DNA from: Rhodosporidiobolus odoratus
Lineage: Eukaryota; Basidiomycota; Microbotryomycetes; Sporidiobolales; Sporidiobolaceae
NCBI GenBank assembly: GCA_034387635.1
Contig: JAOANU010000029.1
Coordinates: 1-64,000, forward strand
DNA length: 64,000 nt
Reading direction: 5' to 3'
In this document: piece by piece, positions 32,893 through 45,572 of the stretch
Numbering within the stretch: the stretch's first letter is position 1
How the letters are laid out: each line of letters starts with the position of its first letter
Notes under the pieces: generated by a model
What the model saw: only the letters and a program-made list of their open reading frames with translations
The model's database searches: none
What the model was told of the DNA's origin: nothing
Position numbers and translations under genes: made by a program

Positions 32893-35800
32893 TCAGCTCC
32901 GTCGAGCCTTCACGATCCCTTCCTGCTGAGCCAGCACGTCGTCGAGGATCACCCGCAGACTCTTGCCACCCTTGACGAGCCACGAGTCAACCGGTCCACC
33001 TGGTCGCAGGGCTTCCTGAATTTCAGACTCGTTGGAGAGACCGGTGAGAGCAGTGATGTGACAGGGAGACCAGCCTTGTTCGGCTTCGATCTCGCGGATT
33101 TCGGCTGCAGCCTGGATGCCGTCCTATTGGGAGAAGACAAAGAAAGGATCAGTGGTGTGAAGAGGGAGGAAGAGAGGGAGGTCATGAAGGGAGATGGAAA
33201 CGCACCAGCCGCGGCATCTGAATATCAAGGTAAGCCTTTGTAAACTTGCCGCCACCGGCTCGGAAGTGCTCAACTGCTTCTCGTCCGTCCGAAGCTGCGG
33301 CATAATCGATGCCTTTCCCGGAAAAGAGCTTGATGAGCTGCGAAACAGAACAGGAATGTCAGCACAGCACAGCTCCGATAGACACCAATCGAAAGCTTAC
33401 GATGTTCAGCGCAACGCGATTATCGTCAGCGCAGAGTACTTTGACATCCGGCGCGATTGACTGTGCTTGCTTATCCTTACTCGACCCTTTCAGCGGTTCG
33501 ACCCTTACACTTGCCGCTGAGGACAATCGCGACAAGCTGAGCTTGGCCGCTCCGACGACGAGACTCTCTTGTTCCTCTGTGATGCCGAGAACCCGAGAGG
33601 CAATGGAAGAAGTGGAAGATGGCGAGCGGAGAAGAGCGGCTGGAGGAGTAGAACCGGTAGAGACGGATGACGCTTGCGCAAGGGATGCTTGAGCGGCAGA
33701 AACCGTCGCAGAAAAGTCGACTTCGTGGATGGAGCCATCGGTCGAAGAGGTGTTGCTGGGGAATTCGGAGGAATCCGTATGGGGCAAGGTAGGGGAAGTG
33801 AGCGCAGGACAGAGAAGTGCCGCGATTTCGTCAGAAATGATGCGGCGACTGACTCGAGGGAGCGAAGCGTGCAGGCTGGGCGACTTGGGCCTTGATTGAG
33901 GAGAGGTGGTGAAGTCGATCGGAAGGGTCACGCTCATCGTTGTGCCGACGCCGAGTTCCGACGTTACTTCAAGCTTGCCACCGAGGCGCTTTAGGATAGA
34001 GTCGACGATAGAGAGACCCAGTCCCGCCCCCTGAGCGAATTGATCCGCTTGAACGAAAGGGAGAAGATGCGAGCCGTTGCGGATGAACTCGCTCGACATG
34101 CCTTTGCCAGTGTCTTTGACGACGATGGAAACGACTCGCTTGCCGTGAGGGAGAATGCCGACTTCACGCAGTGTCAACTTGACCTCGCCAGTTGTAGTGA
34201 ACCTGAAGAAGAAGTGAGAAGACCATCAGCAAGGAGAGTCGAAGCAGTCAGCCAGCGGAACAAGCTCACTTGAGAGCATTTCCGAGCAGATTCAGGAGAA
34301 TCCTCTTAATACCCCCGACATCAATGAGGACGCCCCAGTCCCCTTTCCGTTCGTCAACCTCGAGCACAAGCTTGAGGTCCTGCGCCTCTGGGTCTTCCGG
34401 CTTGTCGGCGTCGGTATGAACTAGGTCCGAGCGGTGCTTGCGTATCCACACCGACTTGGTAACGCTTTCGACGATACCCGCAAGGTCGGCGGGCACGAGT
34501 GCACGGCGAGCAAGGTCGGCCGCTTCGGCGGGAGACGCGTTGCTGAGCTTGGAGAAGTCCTACGTGCAAGGCCTTCGTCAGCGCCGGGCGGGAGTTTTTC
34601 CAGATAGACGGAGGTTGGAGGACATTCGGGCGCGGCAAGGAACAAGCATGAGCTTACCAAAGTGTCATCGAGTACATCTCGAAGCGACTCGAGACTGACA
34701 TCTGCCGCGTCAAGGAACGGTGCGAGCTTCCTCAATTCAACGGCTGAAGTGAACTGATGACGGGAGATCAAGTCAGTAAAGAGAACGGGCCAGCCGGATT
34801 GAAGCAAAAACCGCACTTCGCGAATCAACTCGATCTGCGAGTTGACTGAATGGAGCGGCGTCCGTAGCTCGTGCGATACCATGGAGACCTTCGCGAAGAT
34901 GGGACAAGTCAGCACAGAAAATAGTAAGAACAGTAGACTCGTAAAGAAGATAAACGCACGAAAGCCAGCTTCGCCCGGTCCGCCTCAAGTGCCCGCTGCC
35001 GAAGAAGCGACCCGACGATGATAGCTCCGACAGATGTAGCGAAGCGCCGATCGGCCGGTTCCTACACAGGCTTGGTCAGCACATGTTTTGAGCGAGAAGA
35101 AGCCGCAGAGCGGAACGAACAAGCGGGACCAACGCACAAAGGTATACCATTTCTCTCCGCTGGTCAGCACAATCAGAACAGCGGGCGCGCCGTCGACGTC
35201 GAAGATGGGCATGCAGATCGATTCGGTGCTTTTGGAGAGGGGCAGTACGCCATAGGTAGCCAAGGCGGTAGCGTCGACGGTGCAGGCTTCGGCGGTTTCT
35301 GGCATCTCCTGCAAGGTGAAGCTCACGTCAGCGCGAGAACAACCGATGGAACCGGATGAACTAAACGTACCGCATAATACGCCTTGATGATCTCCTCCAC
35401 CGCACATTCAACCTTCCGATCTTCCCGCCTCTCCGGATCAAACCCATCTTCCGTCTCTTCCGCCGTGCTCTCTCCCTGATCGAGTATGCCATCCACATAT
35501 TCCCCCTTCTCCGCCGCCGCATCCGCCGCCGCCGCCTCCGCCGCCGCTCGCTGACTCCTCACCTTCTTCCTCTTCTTGAAAATGTCCGCCCAGGCAATAT
35601 CTCCGTCGGCGCCCATCAAGCTCACTCGTCCCCTCGCGCTCGCTTGCGGTGCGGTTGGGCGCCAGAATTGCGTGCTCAAGCTGTCCTGACGTATGGGTGA
35701 GGAACAGTCGGCAGAACGGCCGGAAGTGGGAACGGGACGTTCAAAGGTCGAGGTGGAATGGAAGGCGGAAACCAGGGAGGGAGTAGAGAGGCCATTGCCG

Positions 35801-37832
35801 GCCAGGAAAGAAGAGGCGGTGGGACTGGGAGAGGCGGGGTCGGATAAGGAACCAGCAGGTACAGCGGTAGAGACATTGGTGGCGGTCGAAGACAGGCGGA
35901 GTGCTCGAAGGTCGAGGATGGCGGCACTCCCTGCATTGGTCAGTGTCCGAAGTTGTCGAGCTGCTTGCGCAAACAATGTCTCGCGCTCCTCCTGCTCCTT
36001 CTTCCGATCGCGCCCTTGTTTCGACTTTGGTCTGGGGGAAGGTTTCATGGACTTGGAAGGAGAGTTTGCGGCAGCGGCTGTGGACGTTGAGGGCTCGGTC
36101 ATGTGGGCTGTAGAGCTGGGCGGCGTGCTCGGAGCGCTATCGCTGTCCGCAACAGCTTGTTGCAGGTCTCCGGGTTGAGCAGGCATGACGAGCGCTTGAT
36201 GGAGGAACGAACCGACAAAGTCGGATTGAGCAGTTTCCTGCTCTCTTCGACGCTGCTCAAAGCCGAGTTGAACTGCAAGGAGCAAGATGAGCCATTGCTC
36301 CGGTCGACAGAGGTGGAAGAAATACGCACATTCTCGCGAGATCATTTCAGCCAAGTCCGTCAAAACCGCCCGATCTTCCGGTGTGAAGGCTTCCGCACTC
36401 CTTGGCACAGAGTCAATCAGACAAAGGGCGCCGCTTGCGAGACTTGCGGGAAGGTCGGCGTTCTGCTGTCGGTCGGCTTCCGGCACTGGTAAGGCGACAT
36501 TGGCGGCAGCGTCTGCGAGGATCGAGTCAGTCTTGTCCAAGGGCATGCGGAAGAAGTGGGACACGAACAGAAGGACAGCCCTCCTCCATTGCCGACGGTG
36601 TACGGCTAGGGAGGCGAAGTACAGTCAGGATAAACGATTAACGAGCAGGTAGGCAAAGAAAAAACGTACATTCGCCTTGAACCTCCAGTCGGCATCCGCA
36701 TCTGGCACGATGAAGACGGCCTTGGGATCCCGATAGGACGCAAGCATGGCATGTGTGCAAAACGCGGGCGAGAGGGCGAGTGGACGTGGAGGAACGTCTA
36801 GTCCTGGCTCTTCGCCTCCCCAGCCCCGTTCTGCGCCGAGCACTTGGCCATCATCGAAGGTACTGCAGTCCGGGAAGCACATGAGTACCGACAGGGAGGG
36901 ACATTGCAAATGAAATGGGACAGGTGAGGAGGATAGACTTACAGGCTGATCACCACGCTTTTAGTCTTGAAGTACTGCTTTGCCAATCCGCAAATTCGGT
37001 CAATAGCTTGTCGTCGAACAGGTTGATCGAGCCCGTACCTAAGGGGGAATAGGTTGAACATCGAGTAGAGCAGTCAAAGCGCAAGGGAAAAAACGTACTT
37101 GTGCGCCAGCCTCAACCTTTCCTCCTCATGAGGCCCCGGCGGTGCAGGGAAGTGCCCTTTCTTCCGGTAGAAGTCGAGCAATGTCGCAGCGGTGAGAGAT
37201 GAAAGGGACAGAAGAGACCCGTCGGAAACAGTTGAATGGGTAGAGGTGTTGGAATGGGAGGGAGAAAATGCCGGGCTGGTGGGACTGCTCGACGCGGCTG
37301 AGCTCGTCGGAAAGTACGCCTCAGACTCCTTCGGGCTTTGTTCCTCCCGCTGCTCCCGTCCTTCGAGGATGGCCAAGATGGATGCTGGCGGTTGCGGTGT
37401 AGCATCCGGCGCACCGGCTCTTCCGACTCGATATCGGGCAAGCCAGTCCTCGAACGTCTCTTGTTGTTCCCCCGCTGTGTGATCGGAATCTCCTGTGGTT
37501 GCGCGTGTGCGGAAGATGGTTGAGGGGCGTTTCATACGCTGTCCTGGTGAAACGTCAACACTTTGGCTTCTGCCCCCCTCGGGAGGTGGACTGTCGAGTG
37601 AAGTAGGCCTGGGTATGGGGCGGGGTGAGGTCGGAGCGGAGGTGGACAATCCGGGATCCTCCATCGTCGAGGAGTGCAGGCGGACACAGGAGTGATACCC
37701 GCCGGTGATCGGCGAGATGACGGAATGGAAGAAGAAGTTGGGTTCACCGGGACTGTCGCCTATGTGGGCTTGAACTGGCGGAGGATGTAGCGTGTATCCT
37801 GATAATGCTGACGAGTCTAGTCGTGAATTCAA
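32893..37832 (-). CDS. Hybrid histidine kinase: GAF - HisKA - HATPase - receiver
   Basis: A two-component sensor, probably soluble since no membrane span is obvious. The start at 37832 is MNSRLDSSALSGYTLHPPP (an internal ATG, MEDPGLSTS, is an alternative). After a disordered N terminus comes the GAF domain: AHKYGLDQPVRRQAIDRICG, YFKTKSVVISL, SPAFCTHAML, DADADWRFKANPY and ASGALCLIDSVPRS. A long spacer with an Ala/Glu-rich coiled segment (QRAAAEAAAADAAAEK) follows. The H-box is FVSMVSHELRTPLHSV with the phosphoaccepting His. The N, G1, F and G2 boxes are LLNLLGNALKFT, KDTGKGMS, PFVQADQF and GAGLGLSIVD. The C-terminal receiver has CADDNRVALNI, KAYLDIQMPRLDG with the phosphoaccepting Asp, and SWLVKGGKS with the conserved Lys. 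All catalytic residues are present. It ends KARRS at 32893. A fungal hybrid-kinase class was not assigned. Confidence 0.9.
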
Positions 37833-38050
37833 AGCAGTAAGCGGGGCTGAGGGAATTGAAATCTGAAACCTTCTGGACGCCGCCCCCCTCGATACATAAT
37901 ACCGTACATAGTTGTTAACCTTTGGTCACTGGCTTTTGAACGTCACACCACCGGACTCGTCTTCACTCAATCGCTTCTCCTCCTCTTCGCGCCTCGACCG
38001 CCTTTCCCCACCTCCTTTCTCTCCTTCTCCAATTTACTCAGCTTCCGCCG

Positions 38051-38934
38051 CTACCGCTCAAGCACCTCCTCCTTGTACCTGGGGTCCGCTCCATTCTCCA
38101 CGTGCGCCTGCAATATGGCCCACTGCTTTGCCTGCAATACGACCCACTTTGCCAAATCTACTTCGGCGTTTGGCTGGCCGTCTTCCTCTGATGATGAGGC
38201 GGTAACGGCGGAGGACCAGTGAGACGCTATTTAATTGTATGGGGTGAGTGCCGAAATCCCTATATTGTTGAGAAGAAAACCAACTGACCTGGGCCTTCTC
38301 CCGAAATTTCCTCCCGATCCCCCTCCTCTTCCATAGCCATTCCGTTGCTTTCGGCGGGTTGCCGCCCTTCTTCATCGTCGTCAAATCCGCCCCAAAATTC
38401 TTGAAGACCGCCCCAATCGCCCTCACTGTCGCCCATGTCCTTCTCCTCCTCGCTCTCCTCGCCTTCCGGCAAAACTCGACGCTCCCGCACCACGCCTTCG
38501 ACAATTCCGGTCTTCTTCTTGATAGCACGAGCGATGGACAGGAGCTCTACCTTTCAAAACGGTGCGGCGCGCTGGCGCTCGACGACCTTGAACCATAAGA
38601 GTTGGTCTTCGGGAATGCCATCGTTAAGGACGGATGGCTGGGAGGCAAGAATCGTAAGCTTACATCGGAGGAAGCGCGAGCAGAGGAATGAAATGCAGGA
38701 GCAGGTTCCGTTGCTGGTGTGATGTTTGTTTGCGACGGACTGCGCGAACGAGCATGGCAAAGCTGCAAGGAAACGGGAAAAGGAAAGAAATGACATGCAA
38801 TCCAGCGTATTCGGGCCGCGACAGCTCTTTGGCCCCGTACCGGAAATAACTGGCAGTGTATAAGCTGTGTAAGTACGATGGCAGCGCTTGGCGAACCGGG
38901 CAAACCAGATGGGCAGCCGGACTGAGAAGGTCAT
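38051..38934 (-). CDS. Hypothetical acidic protein
   Basis: I do not recognise the family. A plausible model starts MTFSVRLPIWFARFAKRCHR (38934) and continues in PSVLNDGIPEDQLLWFK. A possible 36-nt intron, which would remove an in-frame TGA near 38557, leads to VELLSIARAIKKKTGIVEG and RERRVLPEGEESEEEKDMGD, then WGGLQEFWGGFDDDEEG. After a GTCAGT...ATAG intron it reads ASHWSSAVTASSSEEDGQ, LAKWVVLQAKQWAILQAHVE and ends YKEEVLER at 38051. The N terminus is basic and aromatic (possible presequence), the middle strongly acidic, the end helical. Codon pattern and splice sites support a gene. The 36-nt intron is unusually short, so the exon join there is doubtful. Orientation matches its neighbours. 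Confidence 0.5.
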
Positions 38935-39309
38935 GACAGCGAAAAGGGGAAGTCTACTTGTGAAGGACAGGGTGCTACCGTCTCAAGCCAGCGCCAGTGA
39001 GAGCCGCAACCGGCAGCGACTTCAGACTTTCGAGTCTTGCCCTCTTCTCTGTCTTCCGAAACGTACGGTTTCCTCTTCTTACTTTCCCGTCGCATCCCTT
39101 GTATGCACCGCTACTCCACATTTCGCTGAATCGCCGGTGCAGGGCATACAGCAGTGTCGGACCACAGCAATAAACGAAGAACAGCTCGAAGTCAACGCAC
39201 GAACGCCTCGAACGCCTCGATTGGGCGTTTCCCCAATGCTCTGTGGGAATACCACCTCCTTCCCATTCCCCGCTCCCCTCCTTTTTGCACTCGCCTCATA
39301 CACTCTCTT

Positions 39310-40109
39310 TCACAATCGGTTCACGCTGCCCAGCGGCTTGTGCTCTTCCAACCCTTCGAAGGGGGACAAAGCGATCCGATCCTCCCACCATTCCTTTCTC
39401 TCGTCCGAGAAGGTCTCTTGTGGCTCGAAATACAGGTCGGCGAGGTCGTACCATGGTGCAGTAATCTCTGACCAGACGACGGAAGCGTCCTCGACGGGCT
39501 GCGAAGAAGGGGAAGAGGAGAATTGGGCGCGAAGGGTATAAGTGGCGGGGTCGGTGGAGAAGTAGGAGCGGAGGAGGTTACGGTGTTCGTCGTCAGGCGC
39601 AGTAGCAGGAAGCTGTGTCTTCTGAGCAATAGTGAGTTGGGAGGAGTGGGTGGGGACGAGGGAGAAGTGCGCGATGTAGGGTTCAAAGCGGAAAGCGGCT
39701 GCTCACGTGAAGGACTTTGTCAATAAGATTGTACAGCTTACAGTCCCAGAAGGCAGCTGGGTAACCCGGTGTGTTTTTCCGAGACGAGCCTGGTTGCGAG
39801 CTTGCATCTTCCCCGTCACCTCGATCAGCCGAGAGCTGCGGAGGGAGACTTCTCAGCGGGTCCCGTCTGTATATAGCGCTCGAAAGCGTACATCTTCTCC
39901 TCTTCATCCTCGACAGGTTGCTCCGCGTCCGTCCAGGATACCCAAGACTCATGTGCCTTGTCGGCTGCCAGCGTTTTCGCCGACAGCGGTCGTTGTAGTC
40001 GAAAATGCGTCGGGTAGGGTAGCAGCCATAGTACGCAGAGTGTATGAAGAGGGCAAGTGGGGCGGGAGAGGAATCGGCGCAGAAAGGTTGGCTCGGACGT
40101 TGTCGTCAT
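39310..40109 (-). pseudogene. Catalase-like heme protein gene with its core missing
   Basis: The two ends of a fungal catalase-like protein are clear, but the centre is absent. The N-terminal part starts at 40109 (MTTTSEPTFLRRFLSRPT) and contains ESWVSWTDAEQPVEDEEE and YAFERYIQTG, the usual W-T-D-x-E-Q-P block. The C-terminal part has AFRFEPYIAHFSLVPTHS, TYTLRAQFS, PVEDASVVWSEITAPWYDL, WWEDRIALSPFEGLEEHKPL and GSVNRL. Full members have about 330-380 residues. Here only about 150 bp separate the two parts, so roughly 150 or more residues including the heme pocket are gone, and frames do not connect. A TGA at 39310-39312 interrupts what would continue KRVYEASAKRRG, another conserved block that is still readable downstream (about 39270-39309). 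Deletion plus a stop makes a pseudogene most likely. Confidence 0.65.
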
Positions 40110-40224
40110 CAGCCGATCGGAGTTGAGTAGACGACCGGAACTTCCAACCTATTGTATAGCTACACGACACTTGCAAGAGCATCGCACCATGAGATGTGTC
40201 ACCTTGTCCTGAGAGACCGCCCTT

Positions 40225-43200
40225 TCAGAACCCAAAAGCGTCAAAGCTGAATTCAGCCGGCGCCTTCGCCTCGACCTTAACCTGCTTAACCACCTCCCTA
40301 AACTGCTGCTTCTGCCGTTCTCTCTCACCCTTGTCCTCTTCGGCTCCCGAAGAGGGTGCTGGTGAGCCAACCCGACTGGGGAGTGCCGAAGGAGGAAGGG
40401 GAAGATCGAGTTTGGTAGAGGAGAGGAGGAGAGATTGTCGACGGTTTGCGAGGAGGTTCGGGCGGGGTCGGGACGTGGCTGAGGGTGCAGGAGGGAGGAA
40501 GTGCCAGGATCGTAGGAGGTTGAGAGCGAGGACGTGACAGCCTGGGGCAGGAGATAGCGATGAAAAGTCAGTTTGAGAAGGTAAGTCGCGTCAGAGAGCG
40601 GCTGGAAACTCACCCATCCTGCACAGGATACGAGAGATGTGTAGCACAAACTGCGAGGGAGAGAGAGATAGTCAGTTGCACAACCTAGACAGAGGATAAG
40701 GAATGCACTTACGTTGAACTCCGTCTTGGCAGGAACCGCGATAGCTCCCTTCACCGTCTGCAACGACCAGCTACGCAGCTGTGCAAACAACAACACAAGG
40801 GCAGGATCTTCACGCTGAGGACTGCTGGCATTACCCAGTTGATAAGGTAGGCGGGAAGCCAAATCGGCGAGCGGAGTCTGCCCGAGAGAAGCGTGTTGAG
40901 TAACGCGACACAGCGGAAAGGAGCGGAGAAACACGCACGACGACCACTTGAACCGCCCAATCTCTTCGCTTGAGCACCCAGAACGCCCAACTGGCAAGCC
41001 AGCGATATCCCTTCCGGAAGGCCAGAGGAATGACATGCTCCTCGAGGACGAAACGAAGGACCGGTCCTTGGTCGTTTCCTTCGTACGTTTTTGCAATAGC
41101 GATCGCGAGCTGGAAGTCGTCAAGGTGGCGGAGGATGACGGAAACAGCGTCCTTGAGAGAGTCGCCGAGGAGGAAAAAGGCAGCGGCGAAGACTGCAGCA
41201 CCCGGAATCAAAATCAGTACACCCTGCCGCAGCGAAGGTATGTGAGAGGAGACATGCGGAATCTCTGCTTGCTGAGCAGCGCAAAGGCATTTTTCCTCGC
41301 GGCCGACACCCACCTCTGTTCCTCGAAGTCGTTGGCCAAGAATTTGATCATCTGCCGCTGATCCGCATGACCAGAAGATTGCTTCCAGAACGTCTGGACG
41401 ATGTGCAGTTTCTTCAGCGCCAGATAGAATAGACTGGCAGTGATGGGGTCGCGGTCGCCGCCGTTCGGTGGGGCGAAGGAAGTACGGCCAATCGTTTCCA
41501 TCGTCCGGACCTGGGGACCGGAGGCGCTCAAAAGTTAGTTCGAATCGGAAAGAATGGGGAAAGGCGCACCAGCGTGTCAGTGGACTTGACCCAGATACCC
41601 AATCCGAGCGTTCTAGCTCTCTCCCAATCCAGCTTGCCTCCGCAAGCCTTTGTCGCCTCTTCGAGGAGCAAGTCCTGACTCTCGCTATGGAACGCCCATA
41701 GCATGTCGCGGTACTTGAGTCGCTCGGAGACGGTCGGGCCGTTGAGGGTAGCCGGCGGCATCTGCGGAACGGTAGGCGAAGAGCTGCGGTAAAGGTAGAA
41801 CGACCGGAGGGAAACGAGGAACCTAAGACCGTTGTCGTCCAGAGCAGAACGGCGTGCTTGCGTCTGGTAGCGAGCAAGGTCCGTCGTGAGTACTGAGTAG
41901 GGAGAACTCGGAAAGAGTCCAGAACGCACCTCGAACACCGTCTGCGCCAAAACCGCCAGATGCTCATGTTCAAGCTTCGATAGGCCCGCCAGAGACTGCT
42001 GAGGGATCGCTGCGAGTAAGCGCGAGACAGATTCTTCTGACAAGGTCCTGTGGGAAGAGTCTCTGCAGAGCGGTAATAACATCAACGATGTGACGCCAGC
42101 GACAGACCGGAGCGTGAACATACCGGCTCCGACTTGCGCTTGTGCTTGTAGTCAGCGCAGTAAAGACGTCACCTCTTCCTTCCTCCTCCTCCCTGGATAC
42201 GTTGACCTGCATGTCGAGCAAAACGTCACTATCAGTCGTCTGACCCCAAATCAGCCAAGACAGCACAAGCTCACTTTCTTTTCAAACACCCCGGGCACCT
42301 TCAAAAACGCATCCAAGGTCAACTTTTCCTTCCTCGCTCGTCCATCCTCATCCATAGTCGGTAACGGAGTAAGTTGCCCCTCCTCTGTCAATTCCGCCGC
42401 AAGGTTCGAAAGAATCTGGAGGACAGCGTCGTAATGACCTTGGAGGATGGCTTGGAATAGTAGCTGTGGGTGATGGAGCGGTAGAGGTGCTGTGGCTCTT
42501 TCGGCGAGCTGGTGGATGTTTGTTGTAACAACGCTCGCGCTGGATAAGGTGGGCGAGTAGAAGAAGAGGTGGTCGGAGGCGGCGAGACAGAGGCCACCAC
42601 TGGAAAGCCACGAGAGGGCGGTGATAGGAGACGGGAGGATGCTAAAGAAGATGGAAGCAAGCGTGGGTCAGTACGACATCAGCAGGGGCAAAGCGAACGC
42701 AACTCACTCGGCGACGCTGATCGTGGCGACCGTCTTCCAACTTTCCGAACCGCTCAGATCGTCGAGTTTCTGAGCGCAGAGTAGCTCCACGGACGAGCCA
42801 GTGGCGAGAGCTAGTACGCTGCTCGTCGAGGACCAGAGAAGGGCGACGGCGGCGTCCCTGTGAATGGCCGAGACAAATGATGAGCCAGCTCGGAGTAGAA
42901 GCGGAACGCATAAACAAGACGTACTGGATCTCACGCTCGAACTGCTTACCCGAGCTAAACTCGCTCGCTCGCGGATCCCAAATAGACAGCATCCATCGAC
43001 CGTCATCATCTCGCGCGACTATGCACGTGATCCAAACGGAGGGACGTCGTCAAACGAAAGGTCAGCGTCTAGGAAGCGCCATCAAGGAAGGAAGAGAAAG
43101 GCAGGGTTTACCTATCGCACTCGTCCCATCATGTGCCACAGCAACCTTTTCACTCCCCCTCAAATTCGTCCTGACGCCCTTCTTCCCCTTCCCCTTCGCT

Positions 43201-45572
43201 TTCCCTCTTCCTTCATGTTCACAAACCCACCCTTCCTCCTCCAATTTGCCCAAACTCGCTCTCCACCGATACAGCGTCCCTTCCTCGTCGACTGCCAGTA
43301 ACCCCATCTCGTCCCTTGTTGAATCCTGAGCCTCGGCGCGAGGTGGTGAAGGAGGCAGTGGCTCGACTAGCCGTAACTTAACCCCCTCCGGTAAAGGCAT
43401 TCCAAGATCATCCATCGGCGTCGGCACATTCTCCAGCCTCTTTGATGGCGCGTGGTACACGAAAGACCTGACAACTCCCGACCTTGACACGTAGACGAGA
43501 GTCGTCGAAGGGGCGTCTTCGCTTGTTTTTGCTGCAAAAAAGGCGAGTGGGGAGGAGAAGATTGGTTCGCCGTGTAGGTCGGAGGTATGTATAGGAGAAG
43601 AGACGAGGAGCTGGAGGCGGTTGGTACGAGTTTGGAAGAAGAGGATGCGGAGGGTGTCGAGAGAGGCGAGGGCGATGTAGCGGCCTGTATTGATAGTCAT
43701 CATCTCAGCATGCGAGCTAGCGAGGCAGAGCAAGATGAGGTGACTAGACGGAAAGGGCGACGTACCGCCATGCCAAGTAGCCACTCCTACGTCGCCTTCC
43801 AACCATTCCTCTCTAACCTCCCCTACCCAATTCTGCGCTACCACCCCTTCGTCCTCCACCACCTCCCAGACCTGCAACCTCCTATCTCCTAGCGCTACAG
43901 TAGCGTGTCCCTTGAGCGTGCTAGTTAGTCTCCTCACCTTCCCTACCACGCTGACAGGCGGCAGAGTCGGTGGGTCTCGGAAGACCTTCTTGAGAGCGGA
44001 GGAGTTGGCGTGCTCAAAGTCGAGAGGTAGGCTGGCTCTCGAATGTACCAATACAGAGCGTGAGGAACGACCGATGAGGTGGAAGGAGGTGTTTGGGGAG
44101 GAGCGTGAACGAAGAAGGAAAGGGTAACGGAGAGAAGCGAGTTGAGCCGGAGTGGAGAAGACGGCTTCTTGCAGTAGCTTCGTGCGTTGTGTGAGGCAAG
44201 TCGGAGGGCGAGAGTCGAGGTTCTCCGAGCGGAAACATAAGTGGCAAGTTAGGAGGAGGTTCAGAGCGATAGCCGGAGGAACCATACCTGAACAATGGTA
44301 AGCGCCACACTTCCCTCCCCGAACAGGGTCACAAAGTGATCCTCCGTCCCCCCCGTTCCCTCTTTCCTCTCCACCATTGGCTTAGTCTTCCAATACAGCG
44401 TTGCAAGCGGAAGGTGCTTCGGTAAAGTCGAATGAACGTCAAGAGACGCCCAAAGAGAGAAGAACGAAGGCTCGTCGATCATGGTCCCCCATATCCGGAA
44501 GATGCCCTCGAGGGTTTGCGTGAATAGGACGGGACCGGAACTGTGAATTGAGGATGGTTAGATAGGAGCAGAAATGTGAATAGGGGAGGGGGAAAGCCTT
44601 ACTCTGCTGCATTGTCGCTAGGTCTCCAGCTGATGCTCCGTATCCGTACGGAATGAGAGGCACGCGAGCGGAACTGCAGTCGGTTCTCTGATTTGGATGA
44701 GCTGGGCGCTGATTTGGGAAGAATGGAGTAAAAAAGAACAGTGCCGCTTCCCTGTTCATCCACAGGCTATATCAGTGATTCGTATGTAGATAAAGAAGGC
44801 GAGGGACCTGCCAAAGTCACAGTAGCGAGAACCGATGCAGAGGGAGACAGACAAGCAAGGGATACGGGCTGAGGAAGCCTGCGAGAGCGCACGGTGAGAC
44901 CGTCAGCATGATATATAGCTGTCCTGGGACGATACTAGCACTCACGACAAGCTTCCGACCCTGTTCCAGACGGGGAATCCTCCGGTTTCTTCTAGTTCCC
45001 AAAGGCTCAACCCGTCTCCCGCGGCTACGATCTTGCCTGCAAAACCGAAGGGTATCAGCTTTGCGGTAGACCTCAATGCTGCGAACGTGTGCTACCTCGT
45101 ACGAAGTCGAGCGCTACGACCTTGTGCGAGACTTTGAAGCTTGAGTGCACCCTCCATCCTGACCCTCTTCGAGACCAGATGGCCACCCGGCTGTTTGAAA
45201 CAGCTGCAATCTGTACGAGCAGCAACTGAGCAGCGCTCAGGAGGCCATGAAGAGCAAATGGGGGCCTTACCCGTCCCTCAAACCCATCAACAGCTACCGC
45301 CTCGACCTTTGCGTCATCTTCCAGCCCGCTGAACGCTGCCTTGAAGTGTATCGATTGGACAAGGTTGCAGTTCTCATCTATGAGATCGATTCGATGGCCC
45401 GCAGCTGATACCTGTAGGCAAGACCGGTGAGATTGAGTCTCAACTGATGAGAGAAGTGGGGGAGAAGACAACTTACGAGAACTGGCTTGGAGTCAAGAGT
45501 AGCGGACACCAGTGTGTGTGAGCCAGTATTTGGACCAGCTATAGCGGATTCAATCAGGATCAGAGATGGCAT
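40225..45572 (-). CDS. RAV1: RAVE complex subunit Rav1 (DMXL homologue), V-ATPase assembly regulator
   Basis: Rav1 with Rav2 and Skp1 promotes reassembly of V1 with V0 of the vacuolar H+-ATPase. The start at 45572 reads MPSLILIESAIAGPNTGSHT. The N-terminal half is two WD40-type propellers, with blocks such as NSRVAIWSRRGSGWRVH, VRIRSISWRPSDNAAESSG, LEGIFRIWGTMIDEPSFFS, VALGDRRLQVWEVVED and RWMLSIWDPRASEFSSG. The Rav1 C-terminal domain is diagnostic: SERLKYRDMLWAFHSESQDL, LALKKLHIVQTFWKQSSGH, MIKFLANDFEEQRWVSAARK, NAFALLSKQRF, FFLLGDSLKDAVSVILRHLD and DFQLAIAIAKTYEGNDQGP. A basic/acidic tail ends AEFSFDAFGF at 40225. Length is about 1500 residues, normal for the family. About a dozen short introns. 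No lesion noticed. Confidence 0.9.

Noticed and set aside
38888..39541. 217-codon + frame opposite the catalase-like remnant
   Set aside because: The minus strand shows clear catalase-like blocks in this interval. The + frame has no recognisable family.
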